From NCBI RefSeq assembly GCF_016900775.1, contig NZ_JACJKN010000001.1, positions 277,542-341,541 on the forward strand: a stretch of 64,000 bases of DNA, read 5' to 3'. Origin of the DNA: Olsenella uli (GTDB lineage: Bacteria; Actinomycetota; Coriobacteriia; Coriobacteriales; Atopobiaceae). Made by a program: the position numbers and the translations under genes. This document shows positions 23,178 to 32,038 of this stretch, piece by piece; position 1 is the first letter of the stretch; every line of letters starts with the position of its first letter. Under the pieces are notes generated by a model, which did no database searches, was not told the origin of the DNA, and saw only the letters and a list, made by a program, of their open reading frames with translations.

Positions 23178-24341
23178 GGCAAGACGGTCATCGTCATAGA
23201 GCACCACACGGAATTCATCGCCGAGTACTGCACGACCGCCGCCCTCATGGCGAACGGGGCCATCTCCTGGAAGCTCCCCGCGCACGAGGCGCTGCGCCGC
23301 ATCGACGACCTCGCCGCGAGCGACGTGCACCCGCCACAGATCGCCCTTGCCGCCCGCGAGCTCGTGCGCGTGGGCGCGCTTCCGGCGGACACGCCGCTTC
23401 CCACCGCCGTCGACGAGGGCGCCACCGCGCTCTGGGGCATCCCGTTCGTCGCGCGCACGCGCGAGCACGCCCCCGCATCAGCCGCGGAGCCGGCGGTCTC
23501 CTTCCGCGGGGTCGGCGTGAGCTATCGCAGCGTCAAGGGTGCGCCCCGCCAGGTGTTCCGCGACCTCAATCTGGACATCCGGCGCGGGGAGAAGGTCGCG
23601 CTCGTGGGCGCCAACGGCGCGGGCAAGTCAACCCTCATGAAGCTCATGTGCGGCCTCGTCAAGCCCCAGGCGGGCGAGGTCCTGCTCGAGGGCGCCCGCA
23701 CGCGCGACCTTGGCCCGGACGAGCTCTCCGACAAGATCAGCCTCGTCTACCAGAACCCCGAGCAGATGTTCATCAAGGACTCGATACGCGCGGACGTGGA
23801 GTTTGCCATGCGGGCGCGCGGCGTCGCCGATGCCGGCGAGCGGGCGGCGGCCCTGCTCAGGCGCTTCCGCCTCACTGAGTTTGCCGACCGCGACGGCCGC
23901 CTGCTCTCGGGCGGCCAGATGCGCCGCGCGTCGCTTGCCGTGGGCATCGCGCTCGACCCGCCGATCCTGCTGCTCGACGAGCCGACGGCCAACCTCGACA
24001 TCGGCACGCGCCAGGAGATCACCAGGCTCGTCTCCGACCTTCGCGGCGTCACGGACACCGTGGTCATCGCCACGCATGACATGCAGCTCGTCTGCCAGTT
24101 CGCCGAGCGCGTCATCGTGCTCACGGGAGGCGAGGTCATCGGCGACGCGGCGCCCGACGAGGTCTTCATGGACGAGGACGCGGTCGCCCGCTCGGGCATC
24201 TGCCCGCCGGAGATCTTCCAGATGGGCCGCGCCCTCGACTGCCGCGCCGCCTGCTACACGCTCGACGAGTTTCTCGCCTGCTTCCCCGCATGGGAGGCCG
24301 CACAGGGCGAGAAGGACGCGAAGGAGGGAGGGCGCGCATGA
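23130..24341 (+). pseudogene. ECF transporter ATPase, 5'-truncated double ATPase
   Basis: The open frame gives 403 residues from a TTG at 23130. The first 20 or so are encoded by a palindrome. Residues from about 17 (GKTVIVIEHHTEFIAEYC) are the last quarter of one ABC ATPase domain, lacking Walker A, signature and Walker B. From about 110 a complete second ABC domain follows, with Walker A GANGAGKST, Q-loop, signature LSGGQMRRASLA and Walker B ILLLDEPTANLD. Double EcfA proteins normally have both domains. The remaining domain could still be made from an internal start and pair as a homodimer. The GAGAAGGAC motif lies 12 codons before the end, and the stop overlaps ecfT. Called pseudogene because the N-terminal half is lost. 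Confidence 0.75.
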
Positions 24342-25171
24342 TCGAGAAGATCTCCGAGAGCGTCCTGGACAAGGTCTCTATCGATTTTCTGCGCGACCAG
24401 GTGCTCAAGAACGCCTACGGCAACGACGACACGCCCATAGCGGCGCTCGACCCGCGCGTGCTCCTGCTGAGGTACCTCTTCTTCGGCGTCGTGCCGTGGT
24501 TTCTGAACGACGTCGTCGTGCTGCTCGGGCTCTTCGCCCTGACGGTGGTTATCACGCGCGTGGCCCGCGTGGCGCCGCTCGTGCTCTTCGTCTTTGCGCT
24601 CGGCGTCCTCTCGCAGACCGGCTACACGTTCGTCGTGTCGCTCTTCTTCGAGGGCAACATGGACACGCTCCTCTCGCTGCTCGTGCTGACGCTCAAGGTG
24701 GCCACGTGCTCGCTCGCGAGCATCACGGTCTTCTCGGGGCTCGACCCGGACAGGCTCTCCAACGGCCTTCTGTGGTTCGGCGTGCCCGAGCGCCTGTCCT
24801 TCTCGATCGCGTTTGCGTATCGCGTGCTGCCGATCCTCATGGAGGAGCTGCAGAACATCCTGCTGTCGTATCGCCTGCGCGGGCGCGCCCCGGCGCACGA
24901 CACCCTCGCGGGCAAGCTCCGCTGGGTCGTCTACCAGGTCAAAATCATCGTTCAGTCGTTCTATCCGCTCATGCTCAACACGGCCAAGCGCTCGCGCACC
25001 ACCGTGGAGGCCCTCGAGCTCAAGGGGTACCGCTACGCGTCCACCAACCTCAAGGTGCTCAAGATCAAGCTCTCCTCGCTGCGCGCGGGCAGGCGCGAGG
25101 CCGCCTTCGTGGCGATCTGCGCCTCCTGGGTCGTCATGTGCTTCGTCATTTCAGGGATTGTGGGACTCTAG
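24338..25171 (+). CDS. ecfT: ECF transporter T component
   Basis: 277 residues with about five to six membrane helices (about 45-150 and 240-275) and the cytoplasmic loop bearing LRGRAP and LELKGYR, the Ala-Arg-Gly-type motifs through which EcfT holds the two ATPases. EcfT links the ATPases to a substrate-binding S protein for vitamin or metabolite uptake. ATG 24338 overlaps the ATPase stop (ATGA) and has AAGGAGGGAGG upstream. No S-component gene is found nearby; it may have been lost with the 5' part of the ATPase gene. Confidence 0.88.
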   Translation: MIEKISESVLDKVSIDFLRDQVLKNAYGNDDTPIAALDPRVLLLRYLFFGVVPWFLNDVVVLLGLFALTVVITRVARVAPLVLFVFALGVLSQTGYTFVVSLFFEGNMDTLLSLLVLTLKVATCSLASITVFSGLDPDRLSNGLLWFGVPERLSFSIAFAYRVLPILMEELQNILLSYRLRGRAPAHDTLAGKLRWVVYQVKIIVQSFYPLMLNTAKRSRTTVEALELKGYRYASTNLKVLKIKLSSLRAGRREAAFVAICASWVVMCFVISGIVGL

Positions 25172-25966
25172 ATGGACATCGACTTTCACACGCACGGCAA
25201 GCTGGCCAAGTACCCGGCCTTCTCGCCCGACTACACCGACTGGCCCTTCAGCGAGGCGATAAGCGCGGGACTCGACGCGCTGTGCCTCACGGAGCACTTC
25301 AACACGCAGGGCTTTCACGACGTCTACGCCGACGTCGCCCGTCGCTTCGCCCGGATTGGGGATGCCTACGACGTGAACGGGCTGCTCGTCTTCCCGGGGA
25401 TGGAGATCGACGTGGCCGAGGGCGGCCATACGCTCGCCCTCGGGCCCATGGAGGAGATCCTCGACCTCAACGCCTGGCTTGAGCCGCACAAGGCCAAGGG
25501 GCGCTTCCTGCCCTTTGACGAGCTGGCCGACGAGGTGCACCGTCGCGGCCTGCGCTTTGGCGCCGGGCATCCCTTCCGCGCGCCGGGCCATCTGCCGGAG
25601 CTCTCCGACGAGCAGCTCTCCAGGTTCGACTTCCTCGACCTCAACGGCAAGGACCTCGCGCGCGACCGCGAGCGCTCGGAGCGCCTCACGCGTGCGCTCG
25701 GCGAGCGCCTGGGCATCCCCGTGATCTCGGGCAGCGACACGCATCAGGCCTTCCAGTACGGCTGCGTGGTCACCCGCATGGCGCGGCGCTGCACGACCTT
25801 CGACGACCTCTTCGCCCAGGTCGAGGCGGGGGAGTATGAGATCGTGGTCGCCGAGGACGCGGCGTTTCGCGTGAAGACGGCCGGCTACCTCAAGCGCGCC
25901 CTCAAGGAGATCGACCGCCTCGGCGGCGACTACGTGGCCACGATCCTCGCCGGCCAGGCGCTCTAG
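25172..25966 (+). CDS. PHP domain metal-dependent phosphoesterase-like protein
   Basis: 264 residues. The PHP motifs are present: DFHTHGK (motif I), LCLTEHFN (motif II), GAGHPFR (motif III) and SGSDTHQ (motif IV), so the metal centre looks complete. The family includes histidinol phosphatases and nucleases; this short stand-alone form has no fixed substrate. It starts at ATG 25172 directly after the ecfT stop, and the RpiR regulator follows, so it is part of the ECF locus. It may process the imported compound (inference). Confidence 0.85.
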   Translation: MDIDFHTHGKLAKYPAFSPDYTDWPFSEAISAGLDALCLTEHFNTQGFHDVYADVARRFARIGDAYDVNGLLVFPGMEIDVAEGGHTLALGPMEEILDLNAWLEPHKAKGRFLPFDELADEVHRRGLRFGAGHPFRAPGHLPELSDEQLSRFDFLDLNGKDLARDRERSERLTRALGERLGIPVISGSDTHQAFQYGCVVTRMARRCTTFDDLFAQVEAGEYEIVVAEDAAFRVKTAGYLKRALKEIDRLGGDYVATILAGQAL

Positions 25967-25975
25967 GGAGGCATG

Positions 25976-26794
25976 ATGGCGTCGGAATCCCTCTTTCGCC
26001 GGGACGTGAGCTACACCGAGGCGGAGCACCTCATCATGGACTTTGTCTCGACGCGGCCCGCCGAGTTTCTCGTCATGTCCATCCAGCAGGTCTCGGCGCG
26101 CCTCAAGATCTCTGACGCCACGGTCTCGCGGTTCGCGCGGCATGCGGGCTTCCGGGACTTCAAGGAGCTCAAGGCGGCGGTGGCGTCCGCGACGCTCGGG
26201 CCGGCCGAGAAGATCCAGGCGAGCATCGAGGGGGTAGGGTCGCCGCGCGCCTTCCTGGCGGAGCAGCGGGAGAACATCGGGCGTACCGCGGAGACGCTCG
26301 ACGAGGAGGCGTTCGGCAGGGCGGCCGACGCCCTCGCGGGGGCCTCGCGCGTGCTGCTCCTCGGCAAGGGGGCCGCGCGCTCGTTTGCCGAGCTCCTCCG
26401 GTTCCGGCTTGCGCGCTTCGGGAAGGAGGCACTCGTGCTGGAGGCGGGCTCCGACGTCATGGAGGGGCTCGTGCGCGCCGATGCCGGGACCGTCCTTCTC
26501 GCCTTTGGCTTCGAGCGCGTCCCGGCGGAGGTCGAGGTGGCGCTCGCGTACCTTCGCCGCGTCTCGGGGCGGTCGATCCTGCTCACCGGCCGACGCCTGC
26601 GCGGGTCGGGCGCGGACGTCGAGCTCGTGGCGTACCGGGGCGAGCCGCGCGGGTATCACTCCATGGCGAGCGCGGTCGCACTGATCGATGCGCTCGTCGT
26701 GGCGGTGGCGAGTCGCATGGGGGCCGAGGCGCTGGACCGGCTCGAGCTGCTCAAGGGGCTCAAGCGGGGCAACGAGGCGCGGCTTCCGCGCTAG
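25976..26794 (+). CDS. MurR/RpiR family transcription regulator
   Basis: 272 residues. N-terminal HTH_6 domain with MSIQQVSARLKISDATVSRFARHAGFRDFKELK, then a SIS domain (about 110-250) with VLLLGKGAARSFAELLRFRL. RpiR proteins bind phosphosugars and repress or activate sugar genes. Two starts are possible, ATG 25973 and 25976; the second leaves better spacing to GGGAGG. As last gene of the ECF-PHP cluster, it may control it. It ends 11 bases before the convergent C39-like gene. Confidence 0.88.
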   Translation: MASESLFRRDVSYTEAEHLIMDFVSTRPAEFLVMSIQQVSARLKISDATVSRFARHAGFRDFKELKAAVASATLGPAEKIQASIEGVGSPRAFLAEQRENIGRTAETLDEEAFGRAADALAGASRVLLLGKGAARSFAELLRFRLARFGKEALVLEAGSDVMEGLVRADAGTVLLAFGFERVPAEVEVALAYLRRVSGRSILLTGRRLRGSGADVELVAYRGEPRGYHSMASAVALIDALVVAVASRMGAEALDRLELLKGLKRGNEARLPR

Positions 26795-26805
26795 GGCCGG
26801 GCGGG

Positions 26806-27972
26806 CTACTCGTCTGTGTTCGCGGTGGCGTCGTCGGCGGCCTGGCCGTCATCCGCCGCGGTGGCGTCGTCGTCAGCCTGGGGCAGGCTCAGGGCATGGA
26901 TGGTGTCCGTGCTCGCCGCGAGCGTCGCCGCGGGCCAGGGGTGCGCGCTCACCTCGGGGGAGGTGGGGTCGTAGACGGTGATGGAGCCGTCCTCGTTCTC
27001 GGAGACGAGCAAGATCCAATGGGCGGTGCTGGTGATGGAGCCTGCCTTGGTCTCAAGCAGGACGTAGGTCCCGGCGTCGAGCGCCTGGGAGAGGTTGTCG
27101 GCGTTCGAGGTGTAGCTCTTGTAGGAGAGGCCGAGCCCCTCGGCCGAGCTCTCGAGGAAGCTCGCGGCCATCGCGGAGTCGCCCGTGGCGGCGCCGGCGT
27201 CGTTGGCCTGCTGGGCGAGGTCCGCCGGAGACTTGTCGTTGGTGCCGGTGAGGCCCATGTAGGCCATGGAGAGCGCGGTGGGGCCGGAGCCCGTGATGGC
27301 GAGCGCGCGGCCGGCGTAGTCGACGGCGCCCCAGCGAGCGTCCCAGCACCAGAGCTGCGGGGCCTCGCCCTGCGTCACGGAATCCCCGTAGGGCTGGGCG
27401 GTCTTCTCGGCGTCGGGGTAGGCGGCGACGAAGTCGATGGCCTCGGGGACGCTGAGGGCGAGCTCCAGCAGGCCCGCGTCCGCGTAGCGGTCCGCAGAGG
27501 CGGCGATGGCGGCGAGCTTCTCGCCCTCGTTGAGCTCGGTCGCAAACCGCTGCGTGAGCTCCTCGGAGACGCCGGAGGCCACGCGCGCGTCAATCTGGTT
27601 GTCGCTCTGGGCGGCGTCCGTGGAGCAGCCGCGCACGCAGCTGGAGACGCCCACGACCACCAGGACGAGGAGGACCACGGCGAGCGCGCCCAGGATGAGG
27701 AGCTGCCGGTCGACGCCGAAGACGCGGTTCCTGCCGCCTTGGAAGTTGATGCTGCGGGACCTGAGCGGGTAGCCGCCGCGCCCGCCGCGGCCGCCGCGAT
27801 GGCCTGCGCCCCTCATGCCGCCCCCGCGCGAGCGGGTGCCGGTGGGGCCGTGATAGGTGGTCTGGCTGGGGACGCGAGCCCTGCTGTCCCCAGCGCCGGC
27901 ATACTGGCGAGAGGAGCCGTTCATAGATGAGCCGCCCGAGCGGGGGCGGCGGTCACGATCGGTGCGAGTCAT
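26806..27972 (-). CDS. C39-like peptidase-fold membrane protein lacking the catalytic cysteine
   Basis: 388 residues. A basic, Gly/Arg/Ser-rich cytoplasmic N-terminus (1-85), one membrane helix (about 92-112, LLILGALAVVLLVLVVVG), a helical region, and a C39-like domain (about 205-360). QLWCWDARWG, TGSGPTALSM, AHWILLV and DPTS correspond to the C39_2 fold. In active members the third element reads GCGPT; here the nucleophile position is Ser229. The Asp-rich C-terminal tail is low complexity. It may be a non-catalytic peptide-binding protein of the cell envelope. Start at 27972 is supported by GGAGGGA on the minus strand. Confidence 0.75.
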   Translation of the reverse strand: MTRTDRDRRPRSGGSSMNGSSRQYAGAGDSRARVPSQTTYHGPTGTRSRGGGMRGAGHRGGRGGRGGYPLRSRSINFQGGRNRVFGVDRQLLILGALAVVLLVLVVVGVSSCVRGCSTDAAQSDNQIDARVASGVSEELTQRFATELNEGEKLAAIAASADRYADAGLLELALSVPEAIDFVAAYPDAEKTAQPYGDSVTQGEAPQLWCWDARWGAVDYAGRALAITGSGPTALSMAYMGLTGTNDKSPADLAQQANDAGAATGDSAMAASFLESSAEGLGLSYKSYTSNADNLSQALDAGTYVLLETKAGSITSTAHWILLVSENEDGSITVYDPTSPEVSAHPWPAATLAASTDTIHALSLPQADDDATAADDGQAADDATANTDE

Positions 27973-28150
27973 TGTCCCTCCAGGGGATGTGCGCATGAGC
28001 GAGAGTAACCCTTATCGCATGATAGGCAGCCCGGGGGATTAATCTGCCTGCCGATAGGCAACAATTCGGGGAGCGGTATGTGTTGCCTGCGATATGAGCC
28101 GCGCTCAAGCGCTGGTTGAGCCGCTGGCGCGGGCGCTGCGGGCACAAAAG
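27973..28150. other. Intergenic region between two minus-strand genes
   Basis: Moderately AT-rich. GGGGGATTAATCTGCC at 28034-28049 resembles the ends of the elements at 31917 and 62676. Otherwise no feature seen; it probably carries the promoter of the C39-like gene. Confidence 0.35.
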
Positions 28151-28151
28151 A

Positions 28152-28181
28152 GGGGAGGGCCAAGCTGTCTTGGCCCTCCCC
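28152..28181 (-). terminator. Terminator of the penicillin-binding protein gene
   Basis: Perfect 13-base arms GGGGAGGGCCAAG / CTTGGCCCTCCCC with a 4-base loop. On the minus strand it is followed by TCTTTTGTG, a U-tract. Five bases after the stop. Confidence 0.85.
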
Positions 28182-28186
28182 TCCGG

Positions 28187-30373
28187 CTACTCCGTGGGTA
28201 TTGTCGGGGTCGTGGGCGTCTCGCCGTCCCCGCCGCCGCTGGGGGGCGGCGTGGGCTCGGGCTCGGGCGTGGGCTCGGGATCAGGGGCGGTCGGCTCAGG
28301 ATCGGGCGTGGTCGGGACGACGGGCGTCGCAGGACCGCTGGGCTCCTCGGCCTGGCTGTCCTCGGTCTTGTCCACGTTCTCCTCTTCCTCGTCCTCCCAG
28401 TCATCCTCGTTGGAGGCCTGGTTGGTGCCGACGAAGGTCCAGGAGCTGTTGGGCTTGTAGGTGGCGTTGTGGTCCGCGGTGGGGAACTCCTCGCGCGCCA
28501 CGCCGTCGAGGGCAACGTTCATGTACGCGGTCCAGATGGGCAGCGGCAGCGTTGCGGTGGTGCCGTTGGTGCCCTGGTAGCGGATCGTGCTGTTGTTGTC
28601 CTGGTGGCCGCACCAGACGACGGTCGTGAGCTGCGGGGTGTAGCCGCAGAACCAGAGGTCGCCGTAGTTCTCGGTCGTGCCGGTCTTGCCCGCAACCGGC
28701 TGGTCGAACGTGGCGTAGTTGCGCACGTAGGTGGCCGAGCCCTTGGCGATGACGCCCTCGAGGACGCCGGTCAGGTCCTCGATGATGGCGGAGTCGACGA
28801 TCTGCTCGGAGCTGTCCTGGTGCTCGTAGACGACGTTGCCGTTGCGGTCCTCGATGCGCGTGATCGCGATGGCGTCGCGGTGCACGCCGCCGTTGGCAAA
28901 GACCGAGTAGACCTCGGCCATCTCGAGCGGCGTGACCTCCTGGACGCCGAGCGTGAGCGCGGCCACGGGGTTGATCTGGGAGTCGATGCCGAGCATGTGC
29001 GCGGTCTCGATGATCTTGTCGTTGCCGATGGTCTGGGCGACCTGCGCGTAGCCGGTGTTGGACGAGTAGGCCGTGGCGTCGGCGAGGGTAATCGTGCCGA
29101 GCTGGTCGTTGTTGATGTTGCTCGGGGCCCAGAGGGGCGTGATCTGGATGGGGGAGTTGCAGTTGATGCGCACGGTGGGGCTCATGCCCTCGAGCATGGC
29201 GGCGCACAGGGTGATGGCCTTGAAGCTCGAGCCGGGCTGGCGGGGGTTGGTGGCGAGGTTGACCGAGCTCTGGCCGGCCTCGGTGTCGTTGCCGTAGTTC
29301 TGGCCGCCGACCATGGCCACGATGTGCCCGTTGGAGTTGTCCACCGAGACGAGGGCGCCCCTCAGCTGCTCGTCCCCGGAGGAGGCGACGCGCTCGCTCA
29401 CGGCCTGCTCGGCGGCCTGCTGACGGGCGGGCTCGATCGTGGTGTAGACCTTGAGGCCGCCCTGCATGATGGTCTCGGAGGAGAAGTCCTGCAGGAGAAG
29501 GTTGCGGACGTAGTCGGTGAAGTAGGGGTAGGTGCCGATGGAGTCGGTCAGCTCGCCGGGGTTCAGGACGAGCGGCTCGGCGCAGGCGGCGTCGTACTCC
29601 TCCTGGGAGATGTCGCCCGCCTCGAGCATGCGCGAGAGGACGAGGTTGCGGCGCGAGACGCAGCTGTCGGGCTTGGTGAAGGGGTCGTAGAGCGAGGGGG
29701 CGTTGGGCAGGCCCACGAGGACCGCCGCCTCGGAGAGGGTGAGCTCGCTCGCGTGCTTGTTGAAGTAGGTGATGGACGCAGCCTCGATGCCATATGCCCC
29801 GTTGCCATAGTAGATGGTGTTGAGGTACATGTTGATGATCTGCTCTTTGGTGTACTCCTTCTCCAGCTGGATGGCGATGTACGCCTCGCGCACCTTGCGC
29901 TTGAGCGACTGCTCGAACTGCTCGTCGGAGAGGACGGTGTTTCGGACGAGCTGCTGGGTGATCGTGGAGCCGCCGCCGGCGTCGCCGGAGCCCGTGATCT
30001 GGCCCACGACGGCGCGCAGCACGCCCTGCGGGTCGACGCCGTTGTGCTCGTAGAAGCGCTTGTCCTCGGTGTCGATGAGGCCCTTGATGACGTAGTCCGA
30101 GATCTCGTCCAGCGTGACGGAGCGGCGGTTCTGGAGGTAGTACGAGGCTATCTCGTTGCCGTCCGCGTCATAGACGCGCGTCGGCTCGGCGAGAAGGTAG
30201 GCGTCGGCAGAGGTGTAGTCGGGCAAGTCCTCGAGCCACGCGCTCACCACGCCGCCGAGCGAGAGGGCGAGCGTCACGCAGAGCAGCGCGATGAAGCCGA
30301 ACACGCCCGCGATGCCAAAGCCCACGAAGTGCGTGCGGGAGTGCGTGCGGGCTCTTCGGGTTCTGATCCCCAT
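28187..30373 (-). CDS. Class A penicillin-binding protein (transglycosylase/transpeptidase)
   Basis: 728 residues. Short cytoplasmic tail, membrane helix (about 18-42), GT51 transglycosylase domain (about 65-240) with EDKRFYEHNGVD (catalytic Glu), GGSTITQQLVRN and RKVREAYIAIQLE. The transpeptidase domain (about 330-610) has SSFK (nucleophile Ser), SNTGYAQ (SxN) and KTGTTENYGD (KTG). A Pro/Thr/Glu repeat-rich C-terminal tail (about 660-728) resembles cell-wall spanning linkers. It polymerises and cross-links peptidoglycan. ATG at 30373 has AGGAGG on the minus strand. PBP1A/PonA type. Confidence 0.95.
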   Translation of the reverse strand: MGIRTRRARTHSRTHFVGFGIAGVFGFIALLCVTLALSLGGVVSAWLEDLPDYTSADAYLLAEPTRVYDADGNEIASYYLQNRRSVTLDEISDYVIKGLIDTEDKRFYEHNGVDPQGVLRAVVGQITGSGDAGGGSTITQQLVRNTVLSDEQFEQSLKRKVREAYIAIQLEKEYTKEQIINMYLNTIYYGNGAYGIEAASITYFNKHASELTLSEAAVLVGLPNAPSLYDPFTKPDSCVSRRNLVLSRMLEAGDISQEEYDAACAEPLVLNPGELTDSIGTYPYFTDYVRNLLLQDFSSETIMQGGLKVYTTIEPARQQAAEQAVSERVASSGDEQLRGALVSVDNSNGHIVAMVGGQNYGNDTEAGQSSVNLATNPRQPGSSFKAITLCAAMLEGMSPTVRINCNSPIQITPLWAPSNINNDQLGTITLADATAYSSNTGYAQVAQTIGNDKIIETAHMLGIDSQINPVAALTLGVQEVTPLEMAEVYSVFANGGVHRDAIAITRIEDRNGNVVYEHQDSSEQIVDSAIIEDLTGVLEGVIAKGSATYVRNYATFDQPVAGKTGTTENYGDLWFCGYTPQLTTVVWCGHQDNNSTIRYQGTNGTTATLPLPIWTAYMNVALDGVAREEFPTADHNATYKPNSSWTFVGTNQASNEDDWEDEEEENVDKTEDSQAEEPSGPATPVVPTTPDPEPTAPDPEPTPEPEPTPPPSGGGDGETPTTPTIPTE

Positions 30374-30414
30374 CTAGTCCTCCTGTCGGGGAGACCGGTC
30401 CATAACTGTCCAAC

Positions 30415-30420
30415 ATTATA
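30415..30420 (-). promoter_or_regulatory. -10 element of the penicillin-binding protein gene
   Basis: A perfect TATAAT on the minus strand, 42 bases before the start at 30373. No good -35 at 17 bases. Confidence 0.45.
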
Positions 30421-30563
30421 GGAGGTTGTCGGCTCGGGGGCCCGCGCGGCGTTGGGCCTGAGCGGGAGAGTGAGGCCGCGCGGGGTTCTTCTCGCCCTGT
30501 CGCGCATGGCGCGGGCGGACGGGAAAATCGCCCCTGTCCTGCCCCTTTCCCGCGCCGCTGCGC

Positions 30564-30569
30564 TATGCT
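30564..30569 (+). promoter_or_regulatory. Possible -10 element of tyrS
   Basis: TATGCT 50 bases before ATG 30619; no clear -35. A GTTCTTCTCGCC motif copy lies upstream at 30485. No T-box leader features were seen in the spacer. Confidence 0.3.
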
Positions 30570-30618
30570 AATACCTTATGCGGCCGTGTTGACGGCCGCT
30601 TGGTAAAGCGAAGGACCT

Positions 30619-31851
30619 ATGGAGGACAGAGATTTGCTGCCAGTTGACGAGCAACTCAAGGTGATTACGTCCGGCACGATGCAGATTGTGCCGCTGGACG
30701 AGCTGAAGAAGAAGCTCGAGAAGGGCACGCCCCTCAACATCAAGCTGGGCGTTGACCCCACCTCGCCCGACCTGCACCTCGGCCATGCCGTGCCGCTGCG
30801 CAAGATGCGACAGTTCCAGGACCTGGGCCACAACGTGACGCTCATCATCGGCAACGGAACGGCGCTCATCGGCGACCCGTCCGGCCGCGACTCCACCCGG
30901 CCGCCCCTCACCGAGGAGCAGGTCGAGGCCAACGCCCGGACCTACGTCGAGCAGGCCATGAAGGTCCTCGACCCCGAGAAGACCACGGTCCTGCACAACG
31001 GCGAGTGGCTCAAGGGCCTCAACCTCGCCGAGATGCTCAAGATCATGAGCCAGTTCAACGTGGCCCGCATCCTCGAGCGCGAGGACTTCCACAACCGCTA
31101 CACCGAGGGCAAGTCCATCGGCCTGCACGAGTTCATCTACCCCGTGCTGCAGGCCTACGACTCCGTGGTCATCAAGGCTGACCTCGAGATGGGCGGCAAC
31201 GACCAGATCTTCAACCTCCTCGCCGGGCGCGACCTCATGCGCGCGATGGGCATGGAGCCGCAGGTGGCCCTCACGATGCCGCTTCTGGTGGGCACGGACG
31301 GCCACAAGAAGATGTCCAAGAGCTACGGCAACTACGTGGGCCTCACCGACGAGCCGGCCGACATGTACGGCAAGGTCATGTCCATCACCGACGAGCTGGT
31401 GCCGCTCTACTGGCGCCTGTGCTCCACGGCGGACATGGACAAGCTCGACGCGATCGACGCCGCCTTCGCGGACGGCTCCGCCGACCCGTACGCGCTCAAG
31501 CGCGAGCTGGCCGCCAACATCTGCGACCTCTATCACGGCGAGGGCGCCGGCGCCGCGGCGAGCGACGCCTTCGACGCGCAGTTCAAGCGCGCCGAGGCGC
31601 CCGAGGACATGCCGGAGTTCCCCCTCTCCGTGGCCGAGGTCAACGACGAGGGCAAGGTCTACCTGGGCAAGCTCCTCGTGGAGGTGGGGATTGCCAAGTC
31701 CGCCGGCGAGGCGCGCCGCCTCGTGGACGGCGGCGGCGTCAAGATCAACGGCGAGGCCGTGGCGCCCAAGTGCTACAACGTCGAGGCGTCGCTCTTCTCG
31801 GCGGGCACGACGGTCCAGTCCGGCAAGAAGCGCTGGGCGCGCCTGGTGTAG
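30619..31851 (+). CDS. tyrS: Tyrosyl-tRNA synthetase
   Basis: 410 residues. Class I motifs DLHLGHAVPL (HIGH-like, about residue 53-60) and KMSKSYGNYV (KMSKS), with an S4 RNA-binding domain at the C-terminus (about 345-405, AGEARRLVDGGGVKINGEAV). It charges tRNA-Tyr. Length and motifs fit the TyrZ-like group. RBS GAAGGA before ATG 30619. Single gene followed by an inverted-repeat element. Confidence 0.96.
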   Translation: MEDRDLLPVDEQLKVITSGTMQIVPLDELKKKLEKGTPLNIKLGVDPTSPDLHLGHAVPLRKMRQFQDLGHNVTLIIGNGTALIGDPSGRDSTRPPLTEEQVEANARTYVEQAMKVLDPEKTTVLHNGEWLKGLNLAEMLKIMSQFNVARILEREDFHNRYTEGKSIGLHEFIYPVLQAYDSVVIKADLEMGGNDQIFNLLAGRDLMRAMGMEPQVALTMPLLVGTDGHKKMSKSYGNYVGLTDEPADMYGKVMSITDELVPLYWRLCSTADMDKLDAIDAAFADGSADPYALKRELAANICDLYHGEGAGAAASDAFDAQFKRAEAPEDMPEFPLSVAEVNDEGKVYLGKLLVEVGIAKSAGEARRLVDGGGVKINGEAVAPKCYNVEASLFSAGTTVQSGKKRWARLV

Positions 31852-31916
31852 GGCCCAAGACAGGCGATGCGCGGGCGGGGTCGCGGCTGCGGCTCCGCCC
31901 GTGTCTGTGAGTTTGT

Positions 31917-32004
31917 GAAAAATAATCCGCCCTGTGAGCGCGCGGGCCGACGTTTTCCCAGTTGGCATTCTGGCGAGGGCCCCAGAGGGCGGATTAATTC
32001 TGGC
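31917..32004. repeat. Inverted-repeat element, family B (copy 1 of 2)
   Basis: Ends AATAATCCGCCCTG and CAGAGGGCGGATTAATT, about 15-base imperfect arms around about 50 bases, between tyrS and the U32 gene. The end sequence GGCGGATTAATT(T)CTG recurs at 62752-62766. Size and ends would fit a MITE; no coding capacity. Confidence 0.55.
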
Positions 32005-32038
32005 GGGTGCGGTCGAGACGACGCGCAAGGACGGGGGC

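Noticed and set aside
30421..30618. T-box leader before tyrS
   Set aside because: No specifier stem, T-box sequence or terminator/antiterminator pair could be seen in the 200-base spacer.
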